Part shown: in pieces, positions 19,620-29,244 of the stretch
Numbering within the stretch: position 1 is the stretch's first letter
How the letters are laid out: each line of letters opens with the position of its first letter
Assembly (NCBI RefSeq): GCF_963674565.1
Contig: NZ_OY771430.1
Location: 186,001-250,000 of the forward strand
Source of the DNA: an uncultured Carboxylicivirga sp.
Lineage (GTDB): Bacteria; Bacteroidota; Bacteroidia; Bacteroidales; Marinilabiliaceae
Reading direction: 5' to 3'
Length of the DNA: 64,000 bases
Notes under the pieces: model-generated
Seen by the model: the letters and a program-made list of their open reading frames with translations, nothing else
Databases searched by the model: none
What the model was told of the DNA's origin: nothing
Program-made: the position numbers and the translations under genes

Positions 19620-22496
19620 ATGCATATGCAACTAATCCAAATCAAACGTTTAGTAGTTATTCTTCTTTATTTGATAATATCCATTGCGATCATCTACGCT
19701 CAAAAGGAAAATATATTAGTAACCGGAACGATGACTGATAGTGAAGGTGAAGCCATTCCTGGTTTATCTGTTACTATTGAAGGTACAACCGAAGGAACCA
19801 TAACTGATGTAGAAGGAAACTATCAGATTGAAGTGCCACTGGGCTCAACTCTTGTTTTCAGTTTTATTGGTATGAAAACAAAGAAGGCCATTGTTACCCG
19901 AACAGGTTTGAATCCTGTTGGAAGCAGAATGATTATTCCCTTTAATCACATAAAAGAAGATACCCGGTTTGTGCGAGAAGAAGAGAGGAAGGCTTTAAAT
20001 GATTCAGCAAAAGTTGCAGACAGATATAAATTCTATCGCGAATATCTGTCAGATTCAGCAATTATTGAAAGTTACGACCGTATTAACACGACTGCTTTAG
20101 AAATTAGTTCAAGCCGCATTGAACGCCAGATAAAGCGATATAGCAATCTGTATAGTGAAAAAAATTATCGTTTGGGAAAAATAGTGGTGAAATCAAATTT
20201 TGCATTTGACAGAGTTGCCCGCTTACCTGAACTTCAATCAAAGTATGGACAAGGAAGACCATTGAATGGTATGCTATCTTATCAGGGTCCTTCGACAGGA
20301 GAGATGTTCTCATGGGGACCTCCACTGGTAAATCTTGAATATGATGGAGTTGCCACTTCAGATGACATCAAAGGTTCGTTGGTTGCTAAAGGTGAAGGTA
20401 ATGGAGATTCATCAATTGCTTATGATCCGACCAATATTTTCAAAACTGGTTTTACTAATTCGTATGATATTGTATCATACCATACATTGGGATCAGCACA
20501 TATGGATTTTGGTTACCGATATTTATTGAACTCAGGAGTTCTACCGGGTGAGGATATCCAAAGTCATCGTTTTAATATAAAGCTGGATTGGGATGATCGG
20601 ATAAAAGCTAATGTAGTTTATCAGACTTCAAAAGATAATTTTCGCGATGGTATAATGAAATCACGAATTCTTTCAGCAACTTATCTTACTCCGGTTTCCT
20701 TTGATAATAGTTTTGGTTTGTCAGCTAAGGATGCACAAAGAGATCAGTCAGTAATTTATCATCCGGATGGTTCAATACGAAGTGCGTCTCCTGCACACTT
20801 TGATAACCCTTATTTGTTTGTACAGAAGGGTGTGGACAGAAATGAACATCAGTCGTTGTTGTATAATGTCAATTTTGAGGAAAACTGGTCAATGGGGCAT
20901 ATACATGCAGACTTTTCCGGTCAATATTCTGAGAATCGACGAGAGTTAAAATTTCCAGAAGGATCTGTAGGAAACTTAGGAGGAATTAATAGTAATCGAA
21001 ACGATAAAACTGTTAATTATTTTGCTGGTGCATTTGTCGAGAATTATTTATTTGGATATCAGTTTCGATTTAATGTTCCCATAAGAGCAGAGTTCTATAA
21101 TTATAGCAGAGGACTTGCCGGAAGTAATTTTGAATTTGTGGATAATAAAAAGGTTAGGAACATCTTTACGGCCAATCCAACATTACAATATTCACGGAAC
21201 TACGATGATATTTTGGTGGCTAAAGCTGGTCTTAATATTTATGCTTCTTCAACAAGTGACAAAGTATGTTACAGACCTAATTTTGGCGTATCATTTTCTC
21301 CTTTCATTTGGTTTGATAATACCTTTTATTGGGATACACAAAATGTTTTTCAAAGTTTTAAACTGAAACTTGATTATATAACCCAGGTAAACGAGTATAT
21401 TCTTGATTACAAGTCTGGTTTGAATAATTCACTTGCATATAATGTAGCTGACTTTAATCGTTATTTCGAAAATCAGGAGATCAATGTGTACAGTACAATT
21501 CAACCCGAGATTGTTTCGAAACTTGATTTTAGTATTACATCAAGCTTCATAAATGGAGCTCTTCAGTCAACTACCTCTTTTTATTGGAATCGTCGTCGCA
21601 ACAGTATTTTTCCTGTTATAAATAATGACGAATTGGTTTTTGAAAATTTAGGGGATATTAAGGTTAATGGCTTGGAAGAAACCTTATCTGCTCGCTTATT
21701 GGATAATTCTTTTAAATGGGATGTGAGTTTAACCATGTCACAGATCAAATCAAAAGTATCAAAAAGTAATTACGAGGCACCAGTTGCACTGGCCGGTTTT
21801 GCTGATGTTCATACGACATTCGTTCAGGATCAAAATCCGGGTGTAATAATGGGAAGTAGTTGGCTGAGAAATTCGGAAGGTAAGAAAGTGGTAGGAAATG
21901 ATGGATTTCCTTTGGTTGATGTTTCTCCTTCGGTACTTGGTGATCCCAACCCTGATTTTTTCACCGGGTTGTCCAATGAGTTTTCTTTAAATGGAATGGA
22001 ATTTGGCTTTACTCTGGATGCTGTTGTTGGGGGTGATGTATGGAATGGAACACAGGCTACATTGGATTATTACGGGGTATCACAAAAAACGGCAGATGAA
22101 CGGGAGGTTAGGAACTATATTTTTGATGGAGTTAATCAGAATGGAGAGGTAAATAATAAACTGGTTTCGTTTGCTCCCGATAATGGATCAGTTGAAAATA
22201 ACCGATGGGTAAGATATGTTGTTAGTGGCGTTGCTGAAGATTACATTCAGGATGGTTCACGATTGGTTTTAAAGGAATTGTATTTCACTTACAACTTCAA
22301 TGTTAACACTGTTAAGCGTTGGGGATTGGAAAATCTTTCAATAACAGCTGTTGCCAATAACCTGGTTACTTTATCCCGATATAAGGGTAATCTGGCTTCC
22401 AATACCCTTTGGGGACACAGCAATACCATGGGACTCGATTATTTCAACAGTCCGCAAATCAGACGCTATGGATTAACGCTACAAGTAACATTTTAA
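19620..22496 (+). CDS. SusC/RagA-like outer-membrane barrel lacking the TonB plug domain
   Basis: A 958-residue outer-membrane protein. After a signal peptide (VVILLYLIISIAIIYAQ) comes a carboxypeptidase-regulatory-like beta domain (VTGTMTDSEGEAIPGLSVTIEG ... GSTLVFSFIGMKT). A charged helical linker follows, and the sequence goes straight into the SusC barrel (LPELQSKYGQG, SWGPPLVNLEYDG), ending in strand YGLTLQVTF. In SusC proteins about 120 residues of plug (DRIEVLKxxxAxxxYGxxGxNGVI) sit between the first domain and the barrel; here that plug is missing. The next gene, 23 bp downstream, contains a plug. No SusD gene follows. The barrel probably works with that partner rather than as a normal glycan importer. 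Confidence 0.88.
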   Translation: MHMQLIQIKRLVVILLYLIISIAIIYAQKENILVTGTMTDSEGEAIPGLSVTIEGTTEGTITDVEGNYQIEVPLGSTLVFSFIGMKTKKAIVTRTGLNPVGSRMIIPFNHIKEDTRFVREEERKALNDSAKVADRYKFYREYLSDSAIIESYDRINTTALEISSSRIERQIKRYSNLYSEKNYRLGKIVVKSNFAFDRVARLPELQSKYGQGRPLNGMLSYQGPSTGEMFSWGPPLVNLEYDGVATSDDIKGSLVAKGEGNGDSSIAYDPTNIFKTGFTNSYDIVSYHTLGSAHMDFGYRYLLNSGVLPGEDIQSHRFNIKLDWDDRIKANVVYQTSKDNFRDGIMKSRILSATYLTPVSFDNSFGLSAKDAQRDQSVIYHPDGSIRSASPAHFDNPYLFVQKGVDRNEHQSLLYNVNFEENWSMGHIHADFSGQYSENRRELKFPEGSVGNLGGINSNRNDKTVNYFAGAFVENYLFGYQFRFNVPIRAEFYNYSRGLAGSNFEFVDNKKVRNIFTANPTLQYSRNYDDILVAKAGLNIYASSTSDKVCYRPNFGVSFSPFIWFDNTFYWDTQNVFQSFKLKLDYITQVNEYILDYKSGLNNSLAYNVADFNRYFENQEINVYSTIQPEIVSKLDFSITSSFINGALQSTTSFYWNRRRNSIFPVINNDELVFENLGDIKVNGLEETLSARLLDNSFKWDVSLTMSQIKSKVSKSNYEAPVALAGFADVHTTFVQDQNPGVIMGSSWLRNSEGKKVVGNDGFPLVDVSPSVLGDPNPDFFTGLSNEFSLNGMEFGFTLDAVVGGDVWNGTQATLDYYGVSQKTADEREVRNYIFDGVNQNGEVNNKLVSFAPDNGSVENNRWVRYVVSGVAEDYIQDGSRLVLKELYFTYNFNVNTVKRWGLENLSITAVANNLVTLSRYKGNLASNTLWGHSNTMGLDYFNSPQIRRYGLTLQVTF

Positions 22497-22519
22497 CAAC
22501 TTACCTAAACCTGCATAAT

Positions 22520-25500
22520 ATGAAAGCATATAAATATTTGTCTCCTATTATAGTTTTGCCGCTTCTTACCGGATTATTTTCGTTTACTGGTATTGATGAA
22601 TTGTTTATTGGTTTTTTAAAGAAGCGTCTGGTAGAATATAATCTGTACTATCCTGTTGAGAAGACTTATCTGCATACCGATAAAACATTTTATAAACCCG
22701 GCGATGATATCTGGATTTCTGGTTATCTGGTCGATGGTATTACATACGAGGCATCAGACATCAGTACTGTTCTTTATATCGAACTAATCGATCCTAAAGG
22801 ATCTGTTTCGCAACGTAAGAAGTTTATGGTAAAAAATGGGCAAAGCAAGGCTCATTTATTTCTGCCTGAAAATGCCCCGGGTGGAATCTATCAATTGAAA
22901 GCTTATACTCGTTGGATGCAGAATTTTGGCGAGAAGTTGGTTTTTGAAAAGAAGTTACAGGTTCAGAACATCATCAAGCCTAATTTATTATCGGTTCTTG
23001 ATTTTGAAAAAGAAGCGTATGGAGCCGGAGACACGGTATCTGCCAGCATCAATATTCGTGATTTACAAAATCAACCTGTTGCAAACAGGCAATTGAGTTT
23101 TTCTGTGATGCTAAAAGGAACAGAGTTTAAAAAGGATATTGCCTTTACCAATGAAGAAGGGAATGCAAGCATTCAGTTTATTCTCCCTGATAAGCTAAAT
23201 TCATCAGATGGAGTTTTAAATGTTGTTTTTTCATACAAAGGTCGTAATGAATCTATATCTCGATCTATACCGATTGTATTAAATGTAATTGATTTACAAT
23301 TTTTTCCTGAGGGAGGAGATGCTGTTGAAATGTTGCCATGCCATATGGCCTTTAAAGCCCTGAATGAGTTTGGAAAACCGGCCGATGTTGAAGGTGAGAT
23401 AAGAGATAGTAAAGACAGGTTGATTAAAACATTCGCAAGTTTTCATCAGGGTATGGGTGCATTTGATTTTGTTCCTGATTCAAATGAAACTTACAGGGCT
23501 ATTGTTTTAAAACCTGCTGGCATACGCAAAACGTATTATCTTCCCAAACCAAATGCTGAAGGATTTGTGCTTCATTTGGATAGAAGAGAAGGTGATGATT
23601 ATAAATTTTCGATTTACTCTAATGTAGAGGAAAAAGTACACATAGTGGTACAGGCCAGAAGTGAAATTTTGTATACCCAAAGCAGAATGCTTAAAAAAGG
23701 TAAGATCACCGAAAACATCAGGCTTGATAAGAATCAGCTTTCAGGTGTGGCACAAATAACTGTTTTTGATGATTTTGAAAGACCTTTGGCAGAGCGACTC
23801 TTTTATGTATTTCCTGAAAACAAACTCAGTATTGATATAACTACTGATAAAACAACGTATGCTCCGCGTGAAAAAGTAAAGATGTCCCTAAAAGTAAGGG
23901 ATAAAAAAGGCGAACCTGTAGAAGGTAATTTTTCACTGGCTGTAGTGGATGATAAGATTGTGACTTTTGCTGATGATAAACAGGATAATATCTTGTCGTA
24001 TTTATTGTTGTCGTCCGAAGTGAGAGGAGAGATTTATGAACCTTCTTTTTACTTTAATCCAGAAAAAGAAAAGGCATCTGAAGCGATGGATTATTTGTTG
24101 CTTACACAAGGCTGGAGAAGGTTTGTGTGGAAGGATATCCTGGAATTGGAAAAGAAAAGATTGACTGAAGCTGAACGTTATGATCGGGTATCAGGAAGAA
24201 TCATAAACTCATATGGTCAGGGTGTCAAGTCAAGGGTAATAGTGATTGATAATGAGAACAAGAAATACTCAAAAATCATAACCAACGAAGGGGGACGATT
24301 CTCAGTATCAGGTCTTGATAATTATAATTACCTGCAGATTTTTGCTAAATCTTTAGATCGAAAGAATAAATACGTCAATATAAATATCAGTCAGTCAGTT
24401 AATAATGTAGCGAATCGTTCTGCGGTTTCTCCAACCATCTTTGGAACAGCACAAGTTAATGCATTGATTGCAGAAACTCGCAATGTTAATAACTCCATGG
24501 CCATGGAAGACGAGATTATTGAAGACTCAGAGGTTATTGTTTCAGCATCCAATCAAAAACGTGTCTCTGCTGCGTGGTCGATGGAGGAAGATGCTGTTGC
24601 TCTGGATGAGGTTGTGACTATTGGCTATGGTACTCAAAGGGCTTCAAGTGTAACCGGGGCAGTTATGTATGTAAAGGCAGAAGATTTAAACAGAGTAAGT
24701 TCAGACGTAAACTATGCTTTACAAGGGCAGGTTGCCGGGGTACAGGTCATCAATGGCTCAGGTGCTCCCGGGGCTAATTCTTCAGTAATGATCAGAGGTG
24801 TGTCTTCTGTATCTGCAAATAATACTCCTCTGTATGTGGTTGATGGAATTCCTGTAACTGATGTGAATAATATTAATTCTAATGAAATAGATAGAATCGA
24901 AGTCTTAAAAAGTGCTTCTGCATCTGCTATTTATGGTTGCAGGGGGGCAAATGGGGTTATTTTTATAAATACCAAAAAAGGTAATTACGGTCATTATTAC
25001 AGGCAACGAAAATATTCACGAAAAATGGCTCAGAACTTTGTATCAGGTGGCTATCGTTTTGAAAAAGTGAAAGAGTTTTATGTTCCTCGTTATGGTAATG
25101 AAGACCCAAAGGAATTTGACAAGCGCGAGACTGTATATTGGAATCCGTCGATAACAACTGATGAAAATGGCAATGCTGAAGTTGAGTTTGTGAATACTGA
25201 TGAAGTGACCACTTTCAGAGCCACCGTGGAAGGAATTGGTAATAATGGTTTGATTGGGCGGACAGAAGGTTTTTATTCCGTTCAAAAGCCTCTGCAAATG
25301 GAAGCAAAAGTACCTCCATATGTAACGTTTGAGGATGAAGTAGAAGTGGCTGTTTTGATAACCAATAATACAGAAAACAGTATTGAAGGGGAATTAAAAG
25401 TTGATTATCCGCAATCATGGAATATTAAGGATCAGCCAATATCTATTGTGGAAGTTGATTCAGAGTCTTTTAAAGAAGTGATTTTAAAGTTTTATGTGGG

Positions 25501-27181
25501 ACCCAAAACAGGTAACGATAGTTTGAGCTTCAGCTTTGGTAATGAGCAATATCAAACAGAACTAGTGGCTGAAACCAACATTGTAAGCAAAGGTTTTCCT
25601 GCTGAGATGTCTTACTCATCCAGAGCTGTCCAAACAGAATTCAGTTTTGATTTATCCTCAGCTGTAGATAAGAGTGAACATATGAGCATTTCGGTTTATA
25701 ATAATGTTTTAGCCGAAGTGATGGATGGAATTGAATCGGTTATTCGTCAGCCCCATGGATGTTTTGAACAGGTAAGTGCTTCCACCTATCCAAATGTATT
25801 GATTTTAAAATACCTTGAAGAAACAAGTAATGTTGATGCTGACCTGCGAACTAAAACCTTAAAATATATTGATGAAGGTTATAAAAAACTGGCAGGTTAT
25901 GAAACAAAGGAGAACGGTTTTGAGTGGTTTGGAAAAACACCTCCACACGAAGGCTTAACAGCTTTTGGGTTGATGGAATTTTACGATATGAAGCAGGTAT
26001 ACAATGGTGTGGATGAAGCAATATTGAAACGAACCATTGAATGGCTGTTAAGTAGAAAAAATGGTAAAGGAGGTTTTGATACCAATAAAGGAAAATATGG
26101 CTTTTCAGGAGCTTCTGATGAGGTAACCAATGCATATATGGTTTATGCTTTTTCTGAGGTAGGTCTTCCGTTTAATGATTATGAAGCTGAGTTTACCAAG
26201 TCTTTTGAAGAGGCTATGAGAAGCAAAGATGCATACCGTATGGCCTTGATGGCAAATGCTTGTCTGAATAGAAAAGATCAGGTAAAAGCAGCGCAACTAA
26301 TTGATTATATCATCAAGAAGCTTCAAAAAGGAAGAGTCGAAGATTTAAAATCCAGTCATTCAATTGTTCGATCCTGGGGTAAATCACTTCAGGTTGAAAC
26401 GGCAGCTCTTTCGGCTATGGCATTGATGAAAAACGGTGATGAGCATTTTGTGGAGTTACTTACGTTAATGGACTATATTTTGGGAGCTCGTAGTTTTGGA
26501 GGTTTTGGATCCACACAGGCAACAGTGCTTTCCTTGAAAGCCATTACGCAGTATGCAAGCATTGTAAATAAGATGCCTGAGAACGGATCTTTAGTGCTCA
26601 AGATAAATAATAAGGAGGTACTGACCCGCAAAATTAGTGCTGAGGACAAATTAATTGTTCTGGATAGTCTTGAACAGTATCTGTCATCAGGAGTGCAAAC
26701 ATTTAATCTGGAGTTTAAAGGAGTCAGGAATCCACTCTCGTTTACGGCTAATGCTCAATGGATGCAAACGGTGCCTGTTTCATCAGAAAAATGCAAGGTT
26801 CAGTTGAAAACTAACCTGATGAAATCGGAATGTCAGATAAATGATCTGGTTCGTTTGTCGGCTCAACTGAAGAACAAAACCAGATCGGGCTTACCCATGA
26901 CAATTGCTATGGTGGGTATTCCATCAGGATTATCTGTTCAGCCCTGGCAACTGAAAAAAATGCAGGAAGAGAATGTATTCGATTATTACGAAATACATCA
27001 GAACTACCTTGTTTTGTATTACCGCGAAATGCCATCATCTGTTGTTAAAACAATTAATCTGGATTTAAAAGCCGAGGTGGCTGGTACGTATACCGCTCCG
27101 GCAAGTTGTGCTTATTTATATTACACCAAAGAACACAAAGACTGGCAAAAGGGTGAACAAATAAAAATAACCAATCCGTAA
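22520..27181 (+). CDS. alpha-2-macroglobulin family protein with an inserted TonB plug domain
   Basis: The ATG at 22520 gives a hydrophobic export signal and a 1553-residue protein; an upstream in-frame start lies inside the barrel gene and is rejected. MG domains occupy about residues 30-690 (TYLHTDKTFYKPGDDIWISGY, LLLTQGWRRFVWKD). A TonB plug follows at about 695-820 (DEVVTIGYGTQ, LQGQVAGVQVINGSGAPGAN, DRIEVLKSASASAIYGCRGA). Then come the A2M region (NTDEVTTFRATVEGIGNNGLIG) and the thioester motif GCFEQ with Cys1081 and Gln1084 spaced as required. An alpha/alpha-toroid (TED-like) domain and a receptor-like C-terminus complete it. A2Ms trap proteases through the thioester. Here the plug could close the adjacent plugless barrel, tying the trap to an outer-membrane channel. 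Confidence 0.9.
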   Translation: MKAYKYLSPIIVLPLLTGLFSFTGIDELFIGFLKKRLVEYNLYYPVEKTYLHTDKTFYKPGDDIWISGYLVDGITYEASDISTVLYIELIDPKGSVSQRKKFMVKNGQSKAHLFLPENAPGGIYQLKAYTRWMQNFGEKLVFEKKLQVQNIIKPNLLSVLDFEKEAYGAGDTVSASINIRDLQNQPVANRQLSFSVMLKGTEFKKDIAFTNEEGNASIQFILPDKLNSSDGVLNVVFSYKGRNESISRSIPIVLNVIDLQFFPEGGDAVEMLPCHMAFKALNEFGKPADVEGEIRDSKDRLIKTFASFHQGMGAFDFVPDSNETYRAIVLKPAGIRKTYYLPKPNAEGFVLHLDRREGDDYKFSIYSNVEEKVHIVVQARSEILYTQSRMLKKGKITENIRLDKNQLSGVAQITVFDDFERPLAERLFYVFPENKLSIDITTDKTTYAPREKVKMSLKVRDKKGEPVEGNFSLAVVDDKIVTFADDKQDNILSYLLLSSEVRGEIYEPSFYFNPEKEKASEAMDYLLLTQGWRRFVWKDILELEKKRLTEAERYDRVSGRIINSYGQGVKSRVIVIDNENKKYSKIITNEGGRFSVSGLDNYNYLQIFAKSLDRKNKYVNINISQSVNNVANRSAVSPTIFGTAQVNALIAETRNVNNSMAMEDEIIEDSEVIVSASNQKRVSAAWSMEEDAVALDEVVTIGYGTQRASSVTGAVMYVKAEDLNRVSSDVNYALQGQVAGVQVINGSGAPGANSSVMIRGVSSVSANNTPLYVVDGIPVTDVNNINSNEIDRIEVLKSASASAIYGCRGANGVIFINTKKGNYGHYYRQRKYSRKMAQNFVSGGYRFEKVKEFYVPRYGNEDPKEFDKRETVYWNPSITTDENGNAEVEFVNTDEVTTFRATVEGIGNNGLIGRTEGFYSVQKPLQMEAKVPPYVTFEDEVEVAVLITNNTENSIEGELKVDYPQSWNIKDQPISIVEVDSESFKEVILKFYVGPKTGNDSLSFSFGNEQYQTELVAETNIVSKGFPAEMSYSSRAVQTEFSFDLSSAVDKSEHMSISVYNNVLAEVMDGIESVIRQPHGCFEQVSASTYPNVLILKYLEETSNVDADLRTKTLKYIDEGYKKLAGYETKENGFEWFGKTPPHEGLTAFGLMEFYDMKQVYNGVDEAILKRTIEWLLSRKNGKGGFDTNKGKYGFSGASDEVTNAYMVYAFSEVGLPFNDYEAEFTKSFEEAMRSKDAYRMALMANACLNRKDQVKAAQLIDYIIKKLQKGRVEDLKSSHSIVRSWGKSLQVETAALSAMALMKNGDEHFVELLTLMDYILGARSFGGFGSTQATVLSLKAITQYASIVNKMPENGSLVLKINNKEVLTRKISAEDKLIVLDSLEQYLSSGVQTFNLEFKGVRNPLSFTANAQWMQTVPVSSEKCKVQLKTNLMKSECQINDLVRLSAQLKNKTRSGLPMTIAMVGIPSGLSVQPWQLKKMQEENVFDYYEIHQNYLVLYYREMPSSVVKTINLDLKAEVAGTYTAPASCAYLYYTKEHKDWQKGEQIKITNP

Positions 27182-27257
27182 TTTTAAGTTTGATCCGCGA
27201 TGATTTGTTTTACAGACTTCGCGGATTTTTTTCTTTCGAGTGAAACCTGTTCACTGA

Positions 27258-27290
27258 TTGACTCTGTTATTCTTTTCGCAATTAAATTTG
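27258..27290 (+). promoter_or_regulatory. Bacteroidota-type promoter of the cobalamin riboswitch transcript
   Basis: TAAATTTG at 27283-27290 is an exact TAnnTTTG -7 element with TTG at 27258-27260 about 22 bp upstream. The predicted start falls just before the riboswitch. Confidence 0.6.
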
Positions 27291-27294
27291 TATT

Positions 27295-27485
27295 TTCGGG
27301 GCGTTTTGGTGGATTTTCTCTTTCAGAGGAAGCCTTAATATGGGAATCCGGTGCTTCAATCAAGAATAATCCGGAGCTGTACCCGCAGCCGTAAGTCCGT
27401 TAATTGTTATCGAAAACCATTGCCACTGTTTTGCTGTGCACAACGGGAAGGCTTCAGTAACAGGACAAGCCGGAAGACCTGCCAT
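27295..27485 (+). ncRNA. cobalamin (AdoCbl) riboswitch
   Basis: The conserved core of the B12 riboswitch is present in order: GGGAATCCGGTG at 27342-27353, CCGGAGCTGTACCCGCAGCC with GTAAGTCCG at 27371-27400, GCCACTG at 27422-27428, GGGAAGGC at 27445-27452, and AAGCCGGAAGACCTGCC ending at 27483. It lies between a good promoter and the cobB/cbiA start, about 125 bp before the ATG. B12 binding would repress the gene. Confidence 0.93.
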
Positions 27486-27609
27486 TACTTAAAGCTTTCG
27501 GGAATAAAAGCAAAATGAACCATCTGTGACTTCATTTTCTTTTTTCATTAATAAGTGTATTAGTGGAAGTAAGCTTGAATTAATAAACATCAAAATTTTA
27601 TAGCTAAAA

Positions 27610-28980
27610 ATGAAAGGATTTATTGTTGCAGGTACTAATAGCGGATGTGGAAAAACGACTGTTTCAATTGGATTAATGTCGTTGCTTAAAGTCAAGGGTT
27701 ATAAGGTAGCCCCATTTAAAACCGGGCCCGATTATATCGATCCTTTATTTCATCGGAAAATACTCGAAACGCCTTCCTATAATCTGGATACCTTTTTACT
27801 TCCTGATAATGTTGTTAATCATTTGTTTGAGAAACACTCTGAAGGTAAGGATATAGCCGTGGTTGAAGGTGTTATGGGGATGTATGATGGTTTGGGTGTT
27901 GATTTGAAAGGAAGTACATATGAATTGAGTCAACGATTGAATTTACCGGTAGTTTTGGTTGTTAGTTGTAAAGGATTATACCAGTCTGTTGGTGCAATTG
28001 TAAGTGGTTTTAAAAATTACAGGATCCAATCTAATGTTAAGGGAGTGATTTTAAATCATTGTTCGAGTAAAGAATACTATACTTTTCTTAAAGGAATAAT
28101 TGAGCAAGAATGTGGAGTAAAATGTGTGGGATATGTTCCTTCCAATAAAGATTTTTCGCTTGAGAGTCGTCATTTGGGATTGGTTCAAGCCGAAGAAGTT
28201 GAGGATTTACAAAGTAAAGTGCAACAATTAACAGATGTTCTGGAAACTACTATTGATTTAGAAGCTTTATCAGCAATTTCAGAGTTTGAATTTAACAAAA
28301 ATGTTCACTTTTCATTGCCCAAAATTGACCTCTCTGATTTACATCTGGGTGTTGCATACGACAAGGCTTTTCGCTTTTATTATCAGGATAATCTGGAATT
28401 GTTAAAAGAGTTGGGAGCAAAGCTATCCTTTTTCAGTCCTCTGTATGATGAATCATTACCAGCTGAATGTAATGCATTATATATAGGTGGTGGATATCCT
28501 GAGGTTTTTGCCCAACAGCTGTCTGCGAATAGAAAGCTAATGCTCCTGATTAAGGATAAGGTTGAAGAGGGCTTGCCCGTTTATGCCGAGTGTGGTGGAC
28601 TTATGTATCTAACTGAAAAGATCATAGCATTAGATGGTTCTGAAAATGAAATGGTGGGTGTCTATAATACATCGGTTCAAATGACAAAACGCTTACAACG
28701 ATTTGGTTACGCTGATTTAAAATATGAAGGTAGTACCACACGATGCCACGAATTTCATCACTCAGATTTAATTGAAAATATACAGGAAGCTAATTATCTG
28801 AAAAAATATGAATTAAATAAAAGTGAGAAACAACAAAGCTGGAATTGTGGTTTGCAATACAAAAACTGCCTTGCTGGATATGCTCATAATCACTTTTATT
28901 CTGATTTTCAGTTTTTTGAAAAGATAGTTGAGTTGTGGAAAAGTATAATTGATAGCACTGTTAGAGAGAAATCAATTTAA
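27610..28980 (+). CDS. cobB/cbiA: cobyrinate a,c-diamide synthase
   Basis: A 456-residue glutamine amidotransferase of cobalamin synthesis, which amidates the a and c carboxylates of cobyrinate using ATP and glutamine. The N-terminal P-loop domain reads VAGTNSGCGKTTVSIGLM with PFKTGPDYIDPLFH; VVEGVMGMYDGLG follows. The C-terminal class I amidotransferase-like domain has the Cys nucleophile in PVYAECGGLMYL and the His in CHEFHHSDL. A cobalamin riboswitch precedes it, as expected. No other B12 gene is next to it in this window; the following gene has its own leader and is unrelated. Confidence 0.94.
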   Translation: MKGFIVAGTNSGCGKTTVSIGLMSLLKVKGYKVAPFKTGPDYIDPLFHRKILETPSYNLDTFLLPDNVVNHLFEKHSEGKDIAVVEGVMGMYDGLGVDLKGSTYELSQRLNLPVVLVVSCKGLYQSVGAIVSGFKNYRIQSNVKGVILNHCSSKEYYTFLKGIIEQECGVKCVGYVPSNKDFSLESRHLGLVQAEEVEDLQSKVQQLTDVLETTIDLEALSAISEFEFNKNVHFSLPKIDLSDLHLGVAYDKAFRFYYQDNLELLKELGAKLSFFSPLYDESLPAECNALYIGGGYPEVFAQQLSANRKLMLLIKDKVEEGLPVYAECGGLMYLTEKIIALDGSENEMVGVYNTSVQMTKRLQRFGYADLKYEGSTTRCHEFHHSDLIENIQEANYLKKYELNKSEKQQSWNCGLQYKNCLAGYAHNHFYSDFQFFEKIVELWKSIIDSTVREKSI

Positions 28981-29045
28981 ATACAATTCATTTTGGTGTT
29001 TGTTATTCAGAACTTAGTTTCTATTTAACGTTTTACCTGTCAATA

Positions 29046-29061
29046 GCGCCCCAAAGGGCGC
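29046..29061 (+). terminator. short GC-rich hairpin downstream of cobB/cbiA
   Basis: GCGCCC and GGGCGC pair perfectly around a CAAA loop, 65 bp after the stop codon. The following sequence is AT-rich but lacks a continuous T run, so termination is only likely. Confidence 0.4.
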
Positions 29062-29244
29062 AATTATCTTTAATGTTTTAACTCAAAAGTGTTAGTGCAA
29101 TTTTTAAGATATTCAGCTCATATTGTTTATAAGTATCATATTATCTGTTGGTTAGTGATGTTTATAAGAATGTAGGTTTTATCAGGTTAGTTTCTGGCAT
29201 ATGAGTTGGTTTTAGGTTGATATGTTCAACTTAAAACTGAAGAG

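Noticed and set aside
19620..27181. A canonical SusC/SusD glycan uptake pair.
   Set aside because: The gene after the barrel has no SusD tetratricopeptide or lipoprotein features; it is an A2M with a plug domain, and the barrel has no plug.
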